Assembly (NCBI GenBank): GCA_016745215.1
Contig: CP050890.1
Coordinates: 7,581,001-7,645,000 of the forward strand
Reading direction: 5' to 3'
DNA from: Thiohalocapsa sp. PB-PSB1
Lineage (GTDB): Bacteria > Pseudomonadota > Gammaproteobacteria > Chromatiales > Chromatiaceae
Length of the DNA stretch: 64,000 nt
Shown here: positions 27,042 to 35,321 of the stretch, in pieces
How positions within the stretch are numbered: position 1 is the stretch's first letter
Layout of the letters: every line of letters begins with the position of its first letter
Position numbers and translations under genes: made by a program
The notes under the pieces: model-generated
The model's database searches: none
What the model was told of the DNA's origin: nothing
The model's input: the letters and a program-made list of their open reading frames with translations, nothing else

Positions 27042-27317
27042 TCAGCGCCGCCCGCAGCTCTTCTGCTCGGCGATGACGCGGGCATCGGCAATCGCCTCGC
27101 GTGGTGGCCGCGGCCAAAGGCCGTCGTGGGCCAGGCGGTTGATGCCGAAGCCGGGGAGGTCGTCGGCGGGCTCCAGCGAGCCGTCCTGCTTGACCAGAAA
27201 CAGGCCTTCCGGGCCGGGGGTATCGGAGCGGACGATGATACGCGCGACGGCAGCCTCTTCGCCGTAGTCGACTTGGTAGAGATAGGTGTGCCCGCGCTTG
27301 CGAAGTTGGTATGCCAT
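27042..27317 (-). CDS. Small protein of unknown function
   Basis: A protein of about 91 residues starting M-A-Y-Q-L-R-K-R-G-H-T-Y-L-Y-Q-V, with V-A-R-I-I-V-R-S-D-T-P-G-P-E-G-L-F-L-V in the middle. A caggag ribosome site precedes the ATG 27317, so I prefer it over the in-frame start at 27359. No membrane segment. Not recognised. Confidence 0.55.
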   Translation of the reverse strand: MAYQLRKRGHTYLYQVDYGEEAAVARIIVRSDTPGPEGLFLVKQDGSLEPADDLPGFGINRLAHDGLWPRPPREAIADARVIAEQKSCGRR

Positions 27318-27411
27318 GGGTCGCGCTCCTGGGTTGCAGTTGTAACTGTTTCGTAACAATTATGGCGCAGGAATTCAGGGATGGCTAGCTTGGCAGCGCG
27401 GTTGCGGTTGC

Positions 27412-27470
27412 GTTTTGGCGATTTCTGTGAAGAAACTCACCAACTGGTCTGTCTTCTCGTCCGGCCTTTC
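27412..27470. repeat. Family E palindromic repeat copy
   Basis: The sequence ggcgatttctgtgaagaaac... ...ctggtctgtcttctcgtccgg is the reverse-strand form of the family E repeat seen at 7493, 16813 and 17281. Confidence 0.6.
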
Positions 27471-27540
27471 TCGCCCGGCCTCGACGCCGCGAAGGCGACC
27501 GAGCGCTACTAGACATGCAGACAGAGGTTGAATGCCCTAT

Positions 27541-27592
27541 GGGAGGAAAAAGGGGACAGGAGGAAAAAGGGGACAGACCACGTTTTCTACAT
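27541..27592. repeat. REP-like repeat (family F), partial
   Basis: It contains aaaaaggggacaggaggaaaaagggg and ends gacagaccacgttttct. The same gggg-acagaccacgtttt core occurs at 29588 and beside the dead RAYT gene at 61676-61780. Confidence 0.65.
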
Positions 27593-27628
27593 GCATTGGG
27601 TAGCCGGCGGCGATGATAAGTGCGCGTC

Positions 27629-28945
27629 TAGTGGTCTCGTATGAAAATCCTGATACAGTTTGTGAGCGATCTAAGGATATCATTATCCACTGGTTTATGT
27701 TTCATGATGATGCGAATCCCCGACGATGCCACTTTGTACTCCAGAACCTGTCTCCCTCACCGATCGAGAACGGACGCAACTGCAGGCGTTGGTTCGTCAG
27801 CACAAAACACCGCAACAGCTCGCGACCCGGGCGCGGATCATTCTGGAAGCCGACGCCGGACGTGGCGTGAGCGAGACGGCCGCCGCATTGCAGGTGAGTC
27901 GCTCACTGGTTCAACGCTGGCGCCGACGTTGGCGCGAGCGTGCCGATCAACCGCTGGAGCAGCGGCTCAGCGATGCGCCGCGCCCGGGCACGCCAGCGAC
28001 CTTCACCCCCGAGCAGATCTGCGCCCTCATCGCCCTCGCCTGCGAGACGCCGGTGCGCGAGGGGGTGACACTGACGCGCTGGACCTATCCGGACTTGGCC
28101 GCCGAGGCGATCGAGCGCGAGATCGTAGAGAGCATCTCTCCACACTCCATCGGGCGCTTCCTGCGCGAGGTCGATCTCAAGCCCCATCGCGTGGAAGGGT
28201 GGATCAATACCCCGCGCGACGGCGACTTCACCGAGCGCTGTCACGATGTCTGTGAGACCGACCGGCTCGCCCCGGAGCGCGCCGCCGAGGGCATCGAGAC
28301 GTGCAGCATCGACGAGATGACCGGCGTGCAGGCCTTGGAGCGGGCAGCGCCAACTAAGCCCGTGCGTCCCGGAAGCGCCGAGCGCCAGGAATTCGAGTAC
28401 ATCCGCCACGGCACGCTGACCCTGATCGCCACCTTCTGCGTGGTCACCGGACAGGTCTTCCACCACATCGGTCCGACCCGCACGGCGGAGGATTTCGCCG
28501 CTTTGTTCGCCCAGCGCACGGCCGAGACACCGTGGCATCTCGTCCTGGACAACCTCAACATTCATTGCTCCGAGGAGGTCGTGCGCCTCATCGCGGAGTT
28601 GATCGGCTACACCGGCGATCTGGGCGTCAAAGGCCGCAGCGGCATCCTCGAATCGATGGCCTCACGCACCGCGTTCCTCAGCGACCCGAGTCACCGCATC
28701 GTTTTCCACTTCACCCCCAAGCATGCCTCTTGGCTCAACCAGATCGAGATGTGGTTCTCCATCCTGGCGCGCAAAGTCCTACGCCGCGGCAACTTTACCT
28801 CCGTTGAGGATCTCGAAAAACGCATCAACGATTTCATCGACTTCTTCAATCGCACGCTCGCCAAGCCGTTTCGCAGGACCTATGAAGGCAAGCCACTCGC
28901 AGCCTGAATGAACAACTGTATCAGGACTTTCACTCCGGACCACTA
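27629..28945 (+). mobile_element. IS630-family insertion sequence
   Basis: The element is bounded by imperfect inverted repeats of about 32 bp: tagtggtctcgtatgaaaat... at the left and, reverse-complemented at the right, tagtggtccggagtgaaagt.... Both ends carry TA, the target of IS630/Tc1-type elements. Length is about 1.32 kb. It sits inside an integron-integrase fragment; removing it with one TA joins the integrase frame. Confidence 0.9.
27726..28907 (+). CDS. IS630-family transposase
   Basis: The 393-residue protein is full-length. It has an N-terminal HTH (R-A-R-I-I-L-E-A, then T-A-A-A-L-Q-V-S-R-S-L-V-Q-R-W-R) and a DDE_3 catalytic domain. The first Asp is in C-S-I-D-E-M-T-G (about 198), the second in L-V-L-D-N-L-N-I-H (about 277), and the Glu in W-L-N-Q-I-E-M-W-F (about 340). 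All three are present, so the element may be active. Confidence 0.93.
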   Translation: MPLCTPEPVSLTDRERTQLQALVRQHKTPQQLATRARIILEADAGRGVSETAAALQVSRSLVQRWRRRWRERADQPLEQRLSDAPRPGTPATFTPEQICALIALACETPVREGVTLTRWTYPDLAAEAIEREIVESISPHSIGRFLREVDLKPHRVEGWINTPRDGDFTERCHDVCETDRLAPERAAEGIETCSIDEMTGVQALERAAPTKPVRPGSAERQEFEYIRHGTLTLIATFCVVTGQVFHHIGPTRTAEDFAALFAQRTAETPWHLVLDNLNIHCSEEVVRLIAELIGYTGDLGVKGRSGILESMASRTAFLSDPSHRIVFHFTPKHASWLNQIEMWFSILARKVLRRGNFTSVEDLEKRINDFIDFFNRTLAKPFRRTYEGKPLAA

Positions 28946-29528
28946 GGCAGAACGGAGGACTGGCAGTTCGTCCAAATGGTGGATGCGGTGGAGAATCTGC
29001 TGCGCACCGCGCGGGCACCCGTCGCGGCGGAGGTGGATTGGGCCTTCTGGCGCGATTCGGCACGCAGCCTCGGGCGGGATCATCCAACGATTGCGCGCGA
29101 GGCAATGCCTGCTTCGGGCGGGGAGGCGCCGGTGTCGGGTTCGCGGTTCAAGGACAAGCGCAATGCGCGGTCTGCGCTGGATGCGGTGCGGGATGCGCAT
29201 GGGCCGGTGCTCGAGCGGATGTTGGCGGAGATTCGCAGGCGCAACTACTCCATCCGCACCGAGCAGGCTTATGAGTCTTGGGTCTGCCGCTTCGTCCTGT
29301 TCTGCGGTAACCAGGATCCGGCGGAGATCGATGTGGTGCGCATCCGCGCCTTCTTGGAGGACTTGGCGGTGAGCGGCAATGTGTCGGCGAGCACCCAGAA
29401 TCAGGCGCTGAACGCGCTGGCGTTCTTGTTCAAGCAGGTGCTCGGGCGCTCGCTGGACGGGCTGGGCGACTTCACACGGGCGAAGCGCCCGAAGCTGTTG
29501 CCGGTGGTGCTGGAGCACTCGGAGGTCG
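28946..29528 (+). pseudogene. Integron-integrase fragment, interrupted by IS630
   Basis: The frame starts exactly at the IS right end with G-R-T-E-D-W-Q-F-V-Q and runs through R-R-N-Y-S-I-R-T-E-Q-A-Y, F-L-E-D-L-A-V and T-Q-N-Q-A-L-N-A-L-A-F-L-F to L-P-V-V-L-E, the SAM-like core-binding domain of integron-type tyrosine recombinases. The catalytic R-H-R-Y domain is absent: the frame ends in family F repeat sequence. Seventeen bases left of the IS (27612-27628) belong to the same frame, so the IS hit an already shortened gene. Confidence 0.8.
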
Positions 29529-29572
29529 GGAAAAAAGCAGTAAAAACAAGGATATACCACGTTTTCTAGTTT

Positions 29573-29678
29573 GGAGAAACGGGGAGAAAAAACGGGGACA
29601 GACCACGTTTTCCACGTTTTACAGAATCGCGCTCATGCTGAAAAAGGTGGTCTGTCCCCGTTTTCCACCGTTTTCCAC
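29573..29678. repeat. REP/BIME-type inverted repeat (family F)
   Basis: ggggacagaccacgttttcc... and its complement ...ggtggtctgtccccgtttt are separated by about 45 bases including acagaatcgcgctcatgctg. The same roughly 80-base element, with one difference, is at 61695-61775 next to a REP-associated transposase relic. Confidence 0.8.
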
Positions 29679-29752
29679 GACACCGACACCGACTAAGCAT
29701 CCAAAAACCGGGAAGCTCTTGTTTTAGTGAGTCGGCAGATTTCCACAGCCTA
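29679..29752 (-). repeat. MITE family A, truncated copy 4
   Basis: Reverse-complemented, it is the left 74 bases of the MITE: TAGGCTGTGGAAAT, then cactaaaacaag and ggatgcttagtcggtgtcgg. The rest is missing at the junction with the family F repeat. From 29753 to 30046 there is no recognisable gene; a short minus-strand frame there has no family character. Confidence 0.8.
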
Positions 29753-30046
29753 GGCCCAAGCCAACTGAACCGCCCCAATCGGCCATACGGGCAATGGCAG
29801 GACGAACGCAAGCATGCTGGCGATTGCCAAGTGTCGTTGAACCGCTGTCCAAACCGCTTGATCAAGGGCCGCCGGCCCACGTAACAGCAATATCCCGAAC
29901 CGCTCGCCGCCAGCAAACCTAATCCATTTCAAGACAATGGTTTTTTTTGCGTGCTTTTGGTCATATCTCTTTCGTAAAAACCACGGCTTATTTTTTCCAG
30001 ATCGATCGGATTGCATAGGCCTTCTTAGTTTAGAGCTACTTCAAGG

Positions 30047-30952
30047 ATGAGTCAGAGGCTTCTTGGCGAGATGAAAATTCATAGGCGAAAGGTCGAGATC
30101 GAGACCAGAGATGGTCGCAAACTGGCAGGTATTCTACTTGAACCTCAAGAACCTCGCCTATGTGTACTAATATCGCCGGGAGTCGCCATACCTAAAGAGC
30201 ACTATCTCTTATTCGCGCGCGCAGGCGCTTCCCGTGGCGCCACAGTTCTTATCTTTGATTATCGCGCCCAAGGTGGCTCTATTCTTGGGCACCCACGTGA
30301 TGAACTGGCCGATTTCGACGATTGGGGTCGGCTAGACCTTGTCGCAGCTACCGACTATCTCGATCGCTTACATCCAGATCTCGACATGGTCAATGTCGGG
30401 CACAGCGCAGGTGGATGGATCGCAGGACTTGCCCCCAACCATCATCGTATCTCTCGCTACTGTTTTATCTGCTCCGGCTGGGCTTACTGGCGTCTCAAGC
30501 CATTATGGTTGATGCCGGTGGAATTATTTTTCTGGCACGTCTATGGTCCGCTGAGTCTAGGTCTGTTCGGACATATTCCAAGCGGCGGCCTCTGGCAAGG
30601 CGAGCCGCTCAACCCGAAGCTCTTCAAACGCTGGAAGGCGTGGTGCAACACTCCACGATGCGACGCGTCGGTTTTGGCGGGCGGCCACGAGCATTTTTTC
30701 GACCAGATTACCGTACCCATCCATAGCTTTGCCTATCGTGATGATCCCATCGTCAACGAGCGCACGTTGCCCCTGCTGCTGGAAGTTTATTGCAATGCGA
30801 AGCACACCGTCACCTGGGCCGAACCTGCACAATTCGGCGTGCCGAACATTGGCCACGAAGGGCTGTTCGATCGCAGGGCTGCGAAAGCCTGGGTTCCGAT
30901 ATGGGATTGGATCGTTCCGGTCCAGCCGGCCGACCCGCAGCAGCCCGCATGA
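30047..30952 (+). CDS. Alpha/beta hydrolase, first gene of lipid-type cluster
   Basis: The 301-residue protein shows an oxyanion region (L-I-S-P-G-V-A-I-P), the nucleophile elbow G-H-S-A-G-G near 120, and a late H in N-I-G-H-E-G-L-F as a catalytic histidine candidate; the acid is probably Asp in Y-R-D-D-P. It resembles COG4757-type hydrolases. Substrate unknown; in this cluster an esterase or acyltransferase role is plausible. ATG 30071 is an alternative start. It overlaps the next gene by 4 bases (ATGA). Confidence 0.85.
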   Translation: MSQRLLGEMKIHRRKVEIETRDGRKLAGILLEPQEPRLCVLISPGVAIPKEHYLLFARAGASRGATVLIFDYRAQGGSILGHPRDELADFDDWGRLDLVAATDYLDRLHPDLDMVNVGHSAGGWIAGLAPNHHRISRYCFICSGWAYWRLKPLWLMPVELFFWHVYGPLSLGLFGHIPSGGLWQGEPLNPKLFKRWKAWCNTPRCDASVLAGGHEHFFDQITVPIHSFAYRDDPIVNERTLPLLLEVYCNAKHTVTWAEPAQFGVPNIGHEGLFDRRAAKAWVPIWDWIVPVQPADPQQPA

Positions 30953-32094
30953 ACACCAAGAAGCTATTCGAAGACCTGATGGGCCATCCATTGATCGGCG
31001 CCCGACCCGGCCTGATCCTCGAGATGTTCAGGACACGCGGCGTAGACCGCGAATACCTGGGGCGAGCCGCAAAGGTGTTACTACTGGCGGTGGCAAATGC
31101 ACCTTTCGCTATCTGGGAGGCGCGGCGCTACGGGCGTCAGATTCGCGAGCACCGACTGCCTGGTTCACCGATCTTTATCCTAGGCCATTGGCGCAGCGGA
31201 ACCACTCATCTGCATAACCTGATGTCCCAAGACCCGAATTTCGGTGTACTCACCTATCTTCATGCGTATTTTCAGAACTGCGCCCTCCTCGATTTGGGCA
31301 TCCACCGTAGCCTATTGCGGCTGGCACTGCCTCGCACCCGCCCCATGGATGCCGTACTGCTTGCTGCCGATCTGCCAGCGGAAGAGGAGTTTGCAATCGC
31401 CTGCGTCGATGATGTAGGGATCATCAACGGGCTCTGGTTCCCCAGGGCTCTGTTGAACTATCTGAAAGAGACAGTTCTATTTACCGGTCTCGACGGTAGC
31501 CCGGACCAAGCCGCGAGGCAGCGTTGGCAGTCGGCGTATAGCCGGGTGATTACCAAGGCATCGATCGCAAGTGGTGGGAATCGTATCCTGCTGCTCAAGA
31601 ATCCGGCAAACACCGGTCGGGTCTCAACCTTATTGGCGATGTACCCGGACGCTCGCTTTATCTATATTCATCGCAATCCTTACGTCGTCTTTCCATCTAC
31701 CGTTAGGCTCTATGAAACGCTCATGTCAGGACGCAGGTTCCAGCGGATCTCAACGGAAGACATCGAGGAGATCGTACTCACGCTATACCACCGCATAATC
31801 GAACGCTATGAGGCAGAACGGTCTCGTATACCAGCGGGCAATCTCGTTGAGCTGTGCTTCGAGGATCTCGAGCAAGAACCCTTAGCGGTCATGGAATCTA
31901 TTTATCGCAGTCTGGAACTGAAGGGATTCGAGCAGGTGCGTCCCCGATTTGAGGCCTACTTGGGCACAGTACGCATGTATCGCAAGAACACCTATCGCAT
32001 CGATAAAGACCTCATTCGGCGCATTGACGCGCGATGGGACCCTGTAATGCAGCGCTGGAAATATGCACCGGTGGCAGAGGGAAGCGCCAGATGA
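30949..32094 (+). CDS. PAPS-dependent sulfotransferase
   Basis: The 381-residue protein has the 5'-phosphosulfate loop G-H-W-R-S-G-T-T-H-L (residues 79-88) and the 3'-phosphate site F-I-Y-I-H-R-N-P-Y-V-V-F-P-S-T (about 237-251), as in sulfotransferase family 3 (PF13469). Related enzymes sulfate lipids and glycans. It would transfer sulfate from PAPS to a hydroxyl of the cluster product. The start ATG overlaps the hydrolase stop by 4 bases, so translation is coupled. Confidence 0.9.
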   Translation: MNTKKLFEDLMGHPLIGARPGLILEMFRTRGVDREYLGRAAKVLLLAVANAPFAIWEARRYGRQIREHRLPGSPIFILGHWRSGTTHLHNLMSQDPNFGVLTYLHAYFQNCALLDLGIHRSLLRLALPRTRPMDAVLLAADLPAEEEFAIACVDDVGIINGLWFPRALLNYLKETVLFTGLDGSPDQAARQRWQSAYSRVITKASIASGGNRILLLKNPANTGRVSTLLAMYPDARFIYIHRNPYVVFPSTVRLYETLMSGRRFQRISTEDIEEIVLTLYHRIIERYEAERSRIPAGNLVELCFEDLEQEPLAVMESIYRSLELKGFEQVRPRFEAYLGTVRMYRKNTYRIDKDLIRRIDARWDPVMQRWKYAPVAEGSAR

Positions 32095-32771
32095 ACGTCC
32101 TGCATTGGCTGTTGCTGGGGGTACTCGACATCGGCGTGGCGCTGTTCGCGCTGGGTGTCTACTATGAGTCCCGCGGCCAGATAGCCATGCTTGTCCGATT
32201 CCGGCGTTTGAGCGGCGAGAGTCCGTGCCCGCCGTTGACCCGCCGACCCCGCTGGCTGTCGACCCAGCCACGCCCGAATCCAGATGCAATACCAGGGATT
32301 CTAGCCCAGGCAATGGGCCCATTTCCAATGACGCCCTATGGCGGCGACTGGAACTTCTTTTGCTATGTTCACATCGACCCGCAGCGGCCGGTCAGGGTCC
32401 GAGGCCAACGCGTGACTTGTCGACACGCCAACCTGACCCTCTATTTTCCCGAGCATCTTCGCGGTGAACAGATCGATCTGCCACCGAACCTCGATGCGCA
32501 GGATCTGGTGTGCGAAGCTGACGGCAGCTACGAGGTGATTATCAAGCACGGGGCTTCGGATGCGCACAACCGACTCGACCCCGGCCTGAAACGGCATGCC
32601 ATACTTGCGCTGCGGCACTATGTATTCGAGCGCGGTGCGGATATTCACTACCCGGAGATATGGTGGGGGAAGGATCTCGTTGTGCCGGCTCGGTTAGTGC
32701 CTGAAGTGCAGTCTATTTTTCCGCGTGAGGGCGGCCTGCGGCAGATTGGGCCGCAACGGAGGAGCCTATGA
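32091..32771 (+). CDS. DUF1214-like protein with N-terminal membrane helix
   Basis: The 226-residue product begins with a hydrophobic segment (L-H-W-L-L-L-G-V-L-D-I-G-V-A-L-F-A-L-G-V) and continues with a soluble domain: W-N-F-F-C-Y-V-H-I-D, A-N-L-T-L-Y-F-P-E and E-A-D-G-S-Y-E-V-I-I, ending L-R-H-Y-V-F and Y-P-E-I. This order resembles the DUF1214 beta domain. Overlaps both neighbours by 4 bases. Likely a membrane-bound partner of the next gene product. Confidence 0.6.
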   Translation: MNVLHWLLLGVLDIGVALFALGVYYESRGQIAMLVRFRRLSGESPCPPLTRRPRWLSTQPRPNPDAIPGILAQAMGPFPMTPYGGDWNFFCYVHIDPQRPVRVRGQRVTCRHANLTLYFPEHLRGEQIDLPPNLDAQDLVCEADGSYEVIIKHGASDAHNRLDPGLKRHAILALRHYVFERGADIHYPEIWWGKDLVVPARLVPEVQSIFPREGGLRQIGPQRRSL

Positions 32772-33316
32772 GCGTCATAGTAGTCAACATTGGTGTTACC
32801 CTAACGTTCCTAATCGCAATACCGCTGCTGGTCCGAGAGTGGGTTGCCCGAAGGAACGCCAAGATGGTCGACGAGAGCGCGCAGAGCTGGACTGGCATAA
32901 ACTCAAGGCACGCGCTTGTCAACCGTCGAGCTCATTTGAATCGCGATCCAAGGTTTGCACAGAATCCGGCGAACACAGGCTTTATATTCTTTTACGACTG
33001 CGGGTCGACCGATCTTGCGATCACCGGCGTGCTGCCGGAGTGCAGGTTTTTCGGCATCAGCGTATACGACCGGTTCTCGCGACCATTGCCGGCGATGGTC
33101 ATAGACGAGGATGTCAGAGATGCCGACGACACCTTTATCGCATTCTTGACCATCCGGCCCACCGGCGCGCGCAACGAGATAAATGTTCGGGCGTGCCCGC
33201 GCGGGACTGGAATCATTCGGTATAGCCAAATGCGCCATCCCGATAGCATCGGGCGTTTTGAGCCAACCCTAGTCACGGTCGACGGAATAGACCCCAGATC
33301 TGGAGGTGGTCAATGA
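32768..33316 (+). CDS. Second DUF1214-like membrane-anchored protein
   Basis: The 182-residue product also starts with a membrane helix (V-V-N-I-G-V-T-L-T-F-L-I-A-I-P-L-L-V) and carries a domain similar in layout to its neighbour (F-I-F-F-Y-D-C-G-S-T-D, then F-F-G-I-S-V-Y-D-R-F). The two adjacent genes look like a diverged pair that could form a heterodimer. Catalytic role unknown. Coupled by 4-base overlaps at both ends. Confidence 0.6.
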   Translation: MSVIVVNIGVTLTFLIAIPLLVREWVARRNAKMVDESAQSWTGINSRHALVNRRAHLNRDPRFAQNPANTGFIFFYDCGSTDLAITGVLPECRFFGISVYDRFSRPLPAMVIDEDVRDADDTFIAFLTIRPTGARNEINVRACPRGTGIIRYSQMRHPDSIGRFEPTLVTVDGIDPRSGGGQ

Positions 33317-33918
33317 TAGCCCTCGGATGGACAGCACTTATGGTAGGTACCCTTTGCTTTTTGAGCTTCGGGGTAGGTATTCGCTACTATTTCATCAAAC
33401 CATCTCGCAAGACATTGCCTATGTACCTGATCACGGAGGTCGGCATCGCCATCAGCCTGCTGCACCTCGTGTTGCTCGGCTACAATGGTGTCTGGCACCA
33501 ACGACTGGATGCATGGCCACTTGCGTCAGCCATCGTACTCTATCTCGCATTAATCAGTTTGTACTGGTGGACATTGTATACGGTCAAGACGCAGCGGCTG
33601 GCATTTGCCTATAGCGAGGACTCGCCACGATCCCTAATCACAACCGGCCCTTATCGCCATATCCGCCACCCGTTCTATACCGCCTACACCCTGTGCTTTT
33701 GCGCAACACCTGTCGCACTCGTCTCTTGGTGGCTCCTTCTGACCACGCTCTTCATGTTCTTGGTCTATCGCCAGGCGGCGATCAAGGAAGAGCGGATTTT
33801 CGCAGCGAGCGAGCTTGCGTCGGCCTACAGTGAATATACTGGCCGCGCCGGTCGTTTTGCCCCACGGCGGCTGCCTCGTTCCGGCGACGGACTCGAGGAT
33901 GCACCATGGAAGTCGTGA
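33313..33918 (+). CDS. ICMT-like membrane methyltransferase
   Basis: The 201-residue protein has five hydrophobic helices and the isoprenylcysteine/phospholipid methyltransferase signature: G-P-Y-R-H-I-R-H-P-F-Y near 120 and E-E-R-I-F plus Y-S-E-Y-T near 160-178. Bacterial relatives methylate lipid carboxyl, amine or thiol groups with SAM at the membrane. In this cluster it is a candidate tailoring enzyme. Confidence 0.85.
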   Translation: MIALGWTALMVGTLCFLSFGVGIRYYFIKPSRKTLPMYLITEVGIAISLLHLVLLGYNGVWHQRLDAWPLASAIVLYLALISLYWWTLYTVKTQRLAFAYSEDSPRSLITTGPYRHIRHPFYTAYTLCFCATPVALVSWWLLLTTLFMFLVYRQAAIKEERIFAASELASAYSEYTGRAGRFAPRRLPRSGDGLEDAPWKS

Positions 33919-35321
33919 TCGTCGGTGGCGGTATGGCCGGTCTGATGGCAGCTTGTGCGCTCGCCCAGGCAAACCATCGCGTGGTCGTATTCGATCGAGA
34001 CGACCTCGACTCCAGCACTTTGGCCCGTCGCTGTGCTCCGCAAGGAAATCATCTTCATCTATTGTTAACTACCGGGTTTCGAGCCCTGACTTCCCTCCTC
34101 CCGGGAATTGATGCCGAGCTTGAACAGGCAGGCGCCCAACGTCTGGATGTGGGTCGCGAACTCCGCTATATCCGCCGCGATTCGATAAAGCAGCCTTTCG
34201 AGGGAGACCTCAAGACGGTTGCGATCTCGCGGCCAGCATTGGAGGCGGTGGTGCGACGCCGCGTCGCGGCTCTCGAGAACGTCGAGATACGCGCGCGATC
34301 TTTGGTGACCGGGCTCGCTACACAGGGGTCTCAGGTTCGCGGAGTGTACCTCGATCATGGTGAACGTCGAGACGCCGACCTTGTTGTAGACGCCGCGGGT
34401 CGCGGCTCTTGCATCTTAAAGTGGCAAGCAGCGCTAGGATTGCCTTTGCCAAGCTCCACCAAGATCGACCTCGGGCTTACCTACGCCTCGCGCTTTGTGC
34501 GACTCCCGAAAAAGCGAAACCGCGGTTGGAAGATGCTGTATGTCGGCCCGGCCGCCGACACTTGGACGCGTGGTGGCGCGATCATGCGGGTTGAGGGTGA
34601 CCGTTCCATCGTAACCCTAGCCGGTTATGGAAGCGACCAGGCACCTCTTGACGATGCCGGATATGCCGCCTATGCGGCGACCCTCGGTGAAGAATTCCAC
34701 GCGGCATTTCGGTCGGCGGACGCGTTGAGCAAACCCTATCGCTTTAATGTTCCGTTCATGCGTCGTTACCATTTTGAGGCCCTGCGCCAGCACCCCATTG
34801 GATTGTTGGCACTTGGGGACGTGCTCTGCGTATTGGACCCGGCATTTGGGCAAGGCATGAGCGTAGCAGCAGAGGAGGCGCGCTTGCTCGGGACGCTGTG
34901 CAGCCGCGGCATCGCGCTCGAGAAACTGCCGTTCCCTTATTATCGGGCCGCCAAGGCAATCATCGACCGGGCGTGGATCCCGACAGTGATCGAGGACTTC
35001 CGCCGAGCCTGTGTCAAGGGTCCGCGCCCGTTCGGCCTTGCTGCGCTGCAGTGGTATACCGACCATGCAATGGCATTGGCCGACCGCCATCCTCAAGTTC
35101 ATCGAGCTCTGGAGGAGACCCTGCACATGACCGCTGGCCCTTTCGGACTCCTGCGTCCAGCTGTACTACACAGAGTCATTGCGCGGGCGATGTACCCGCC
35201 TAGGGTTCTGTTAGGTCAGCGCTCGCCTCCGGCGCATGTCCAAACCAACAAGCGAGGCTTCTCGCAAGGCAGACTGACTACATCGGACTGGCAAAATGAC
35301 CGTTCATCCAGTGACCCATAG
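33906..35321 (+). CDS. FAD-dependent oxidoreductase/monooxygenase
   Basis: This 471-residue protein of the PHBH/geranylgeranyl-reductase superfamily starts with the FAD loop V-I-V-G-G-G-M-A-G-L. It has the D-A-A-G-R-G-S motif near 165 and the second FAD motif G-D-V-L-C-V-L-D-P-A-F-G-Q-G-M near 305, all in the usual places. The chemistry could be hydroxylation, epoxidation or saturation of a lipid chain. It overlaps its neighbours by 13 and 26 bases. Confidence 0.85.
   Translation: MEVVIVGGGMAGLMAACALAQANHRVVVFDRDDLDSSTLARRCAPQGNHLHLLLTTGFRALTSLLPGIDAELEQAGAQRLDVGRELRYIRRDSIKQPFEGDLKTVAISRPALEAVVRRRVAALENVEIRARSLVTGLATQGSQVRGVYLDHGERRDADLVVDAAGRGSCILKWQAALGLPLPSSTKIDLGLTYASRFVRLPKKRNRGWKMLYVGPAADTWTRGGAIMRVEGDRSIVTLAGYGSDQAPLDDAGYAAYAATLGEEFHAAFRSADALSKPYRFNVPFMRRYHFEALRQHPIGLLALGDVLCVLDPAFGQGMSVAAEEARLLGTLCSRGIALEKLPFPYYRAAKAIIDRAWIPTVIEDFRRACVKGPRPFGLAALQWYTDHAMALADRHPQVHRALEETLHMTAGPFGLLRPAVLHRVIARAMYPPRVLLGQRSPPAHVQTNKRGFSQGRLTTSDWQNDRSSSDP

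Noticed and set aside
28943..29560. 205-codon minus-strand ORF opposite the integrase fragment
   Set aside because: Antisense of a recognisable recombinase frame.
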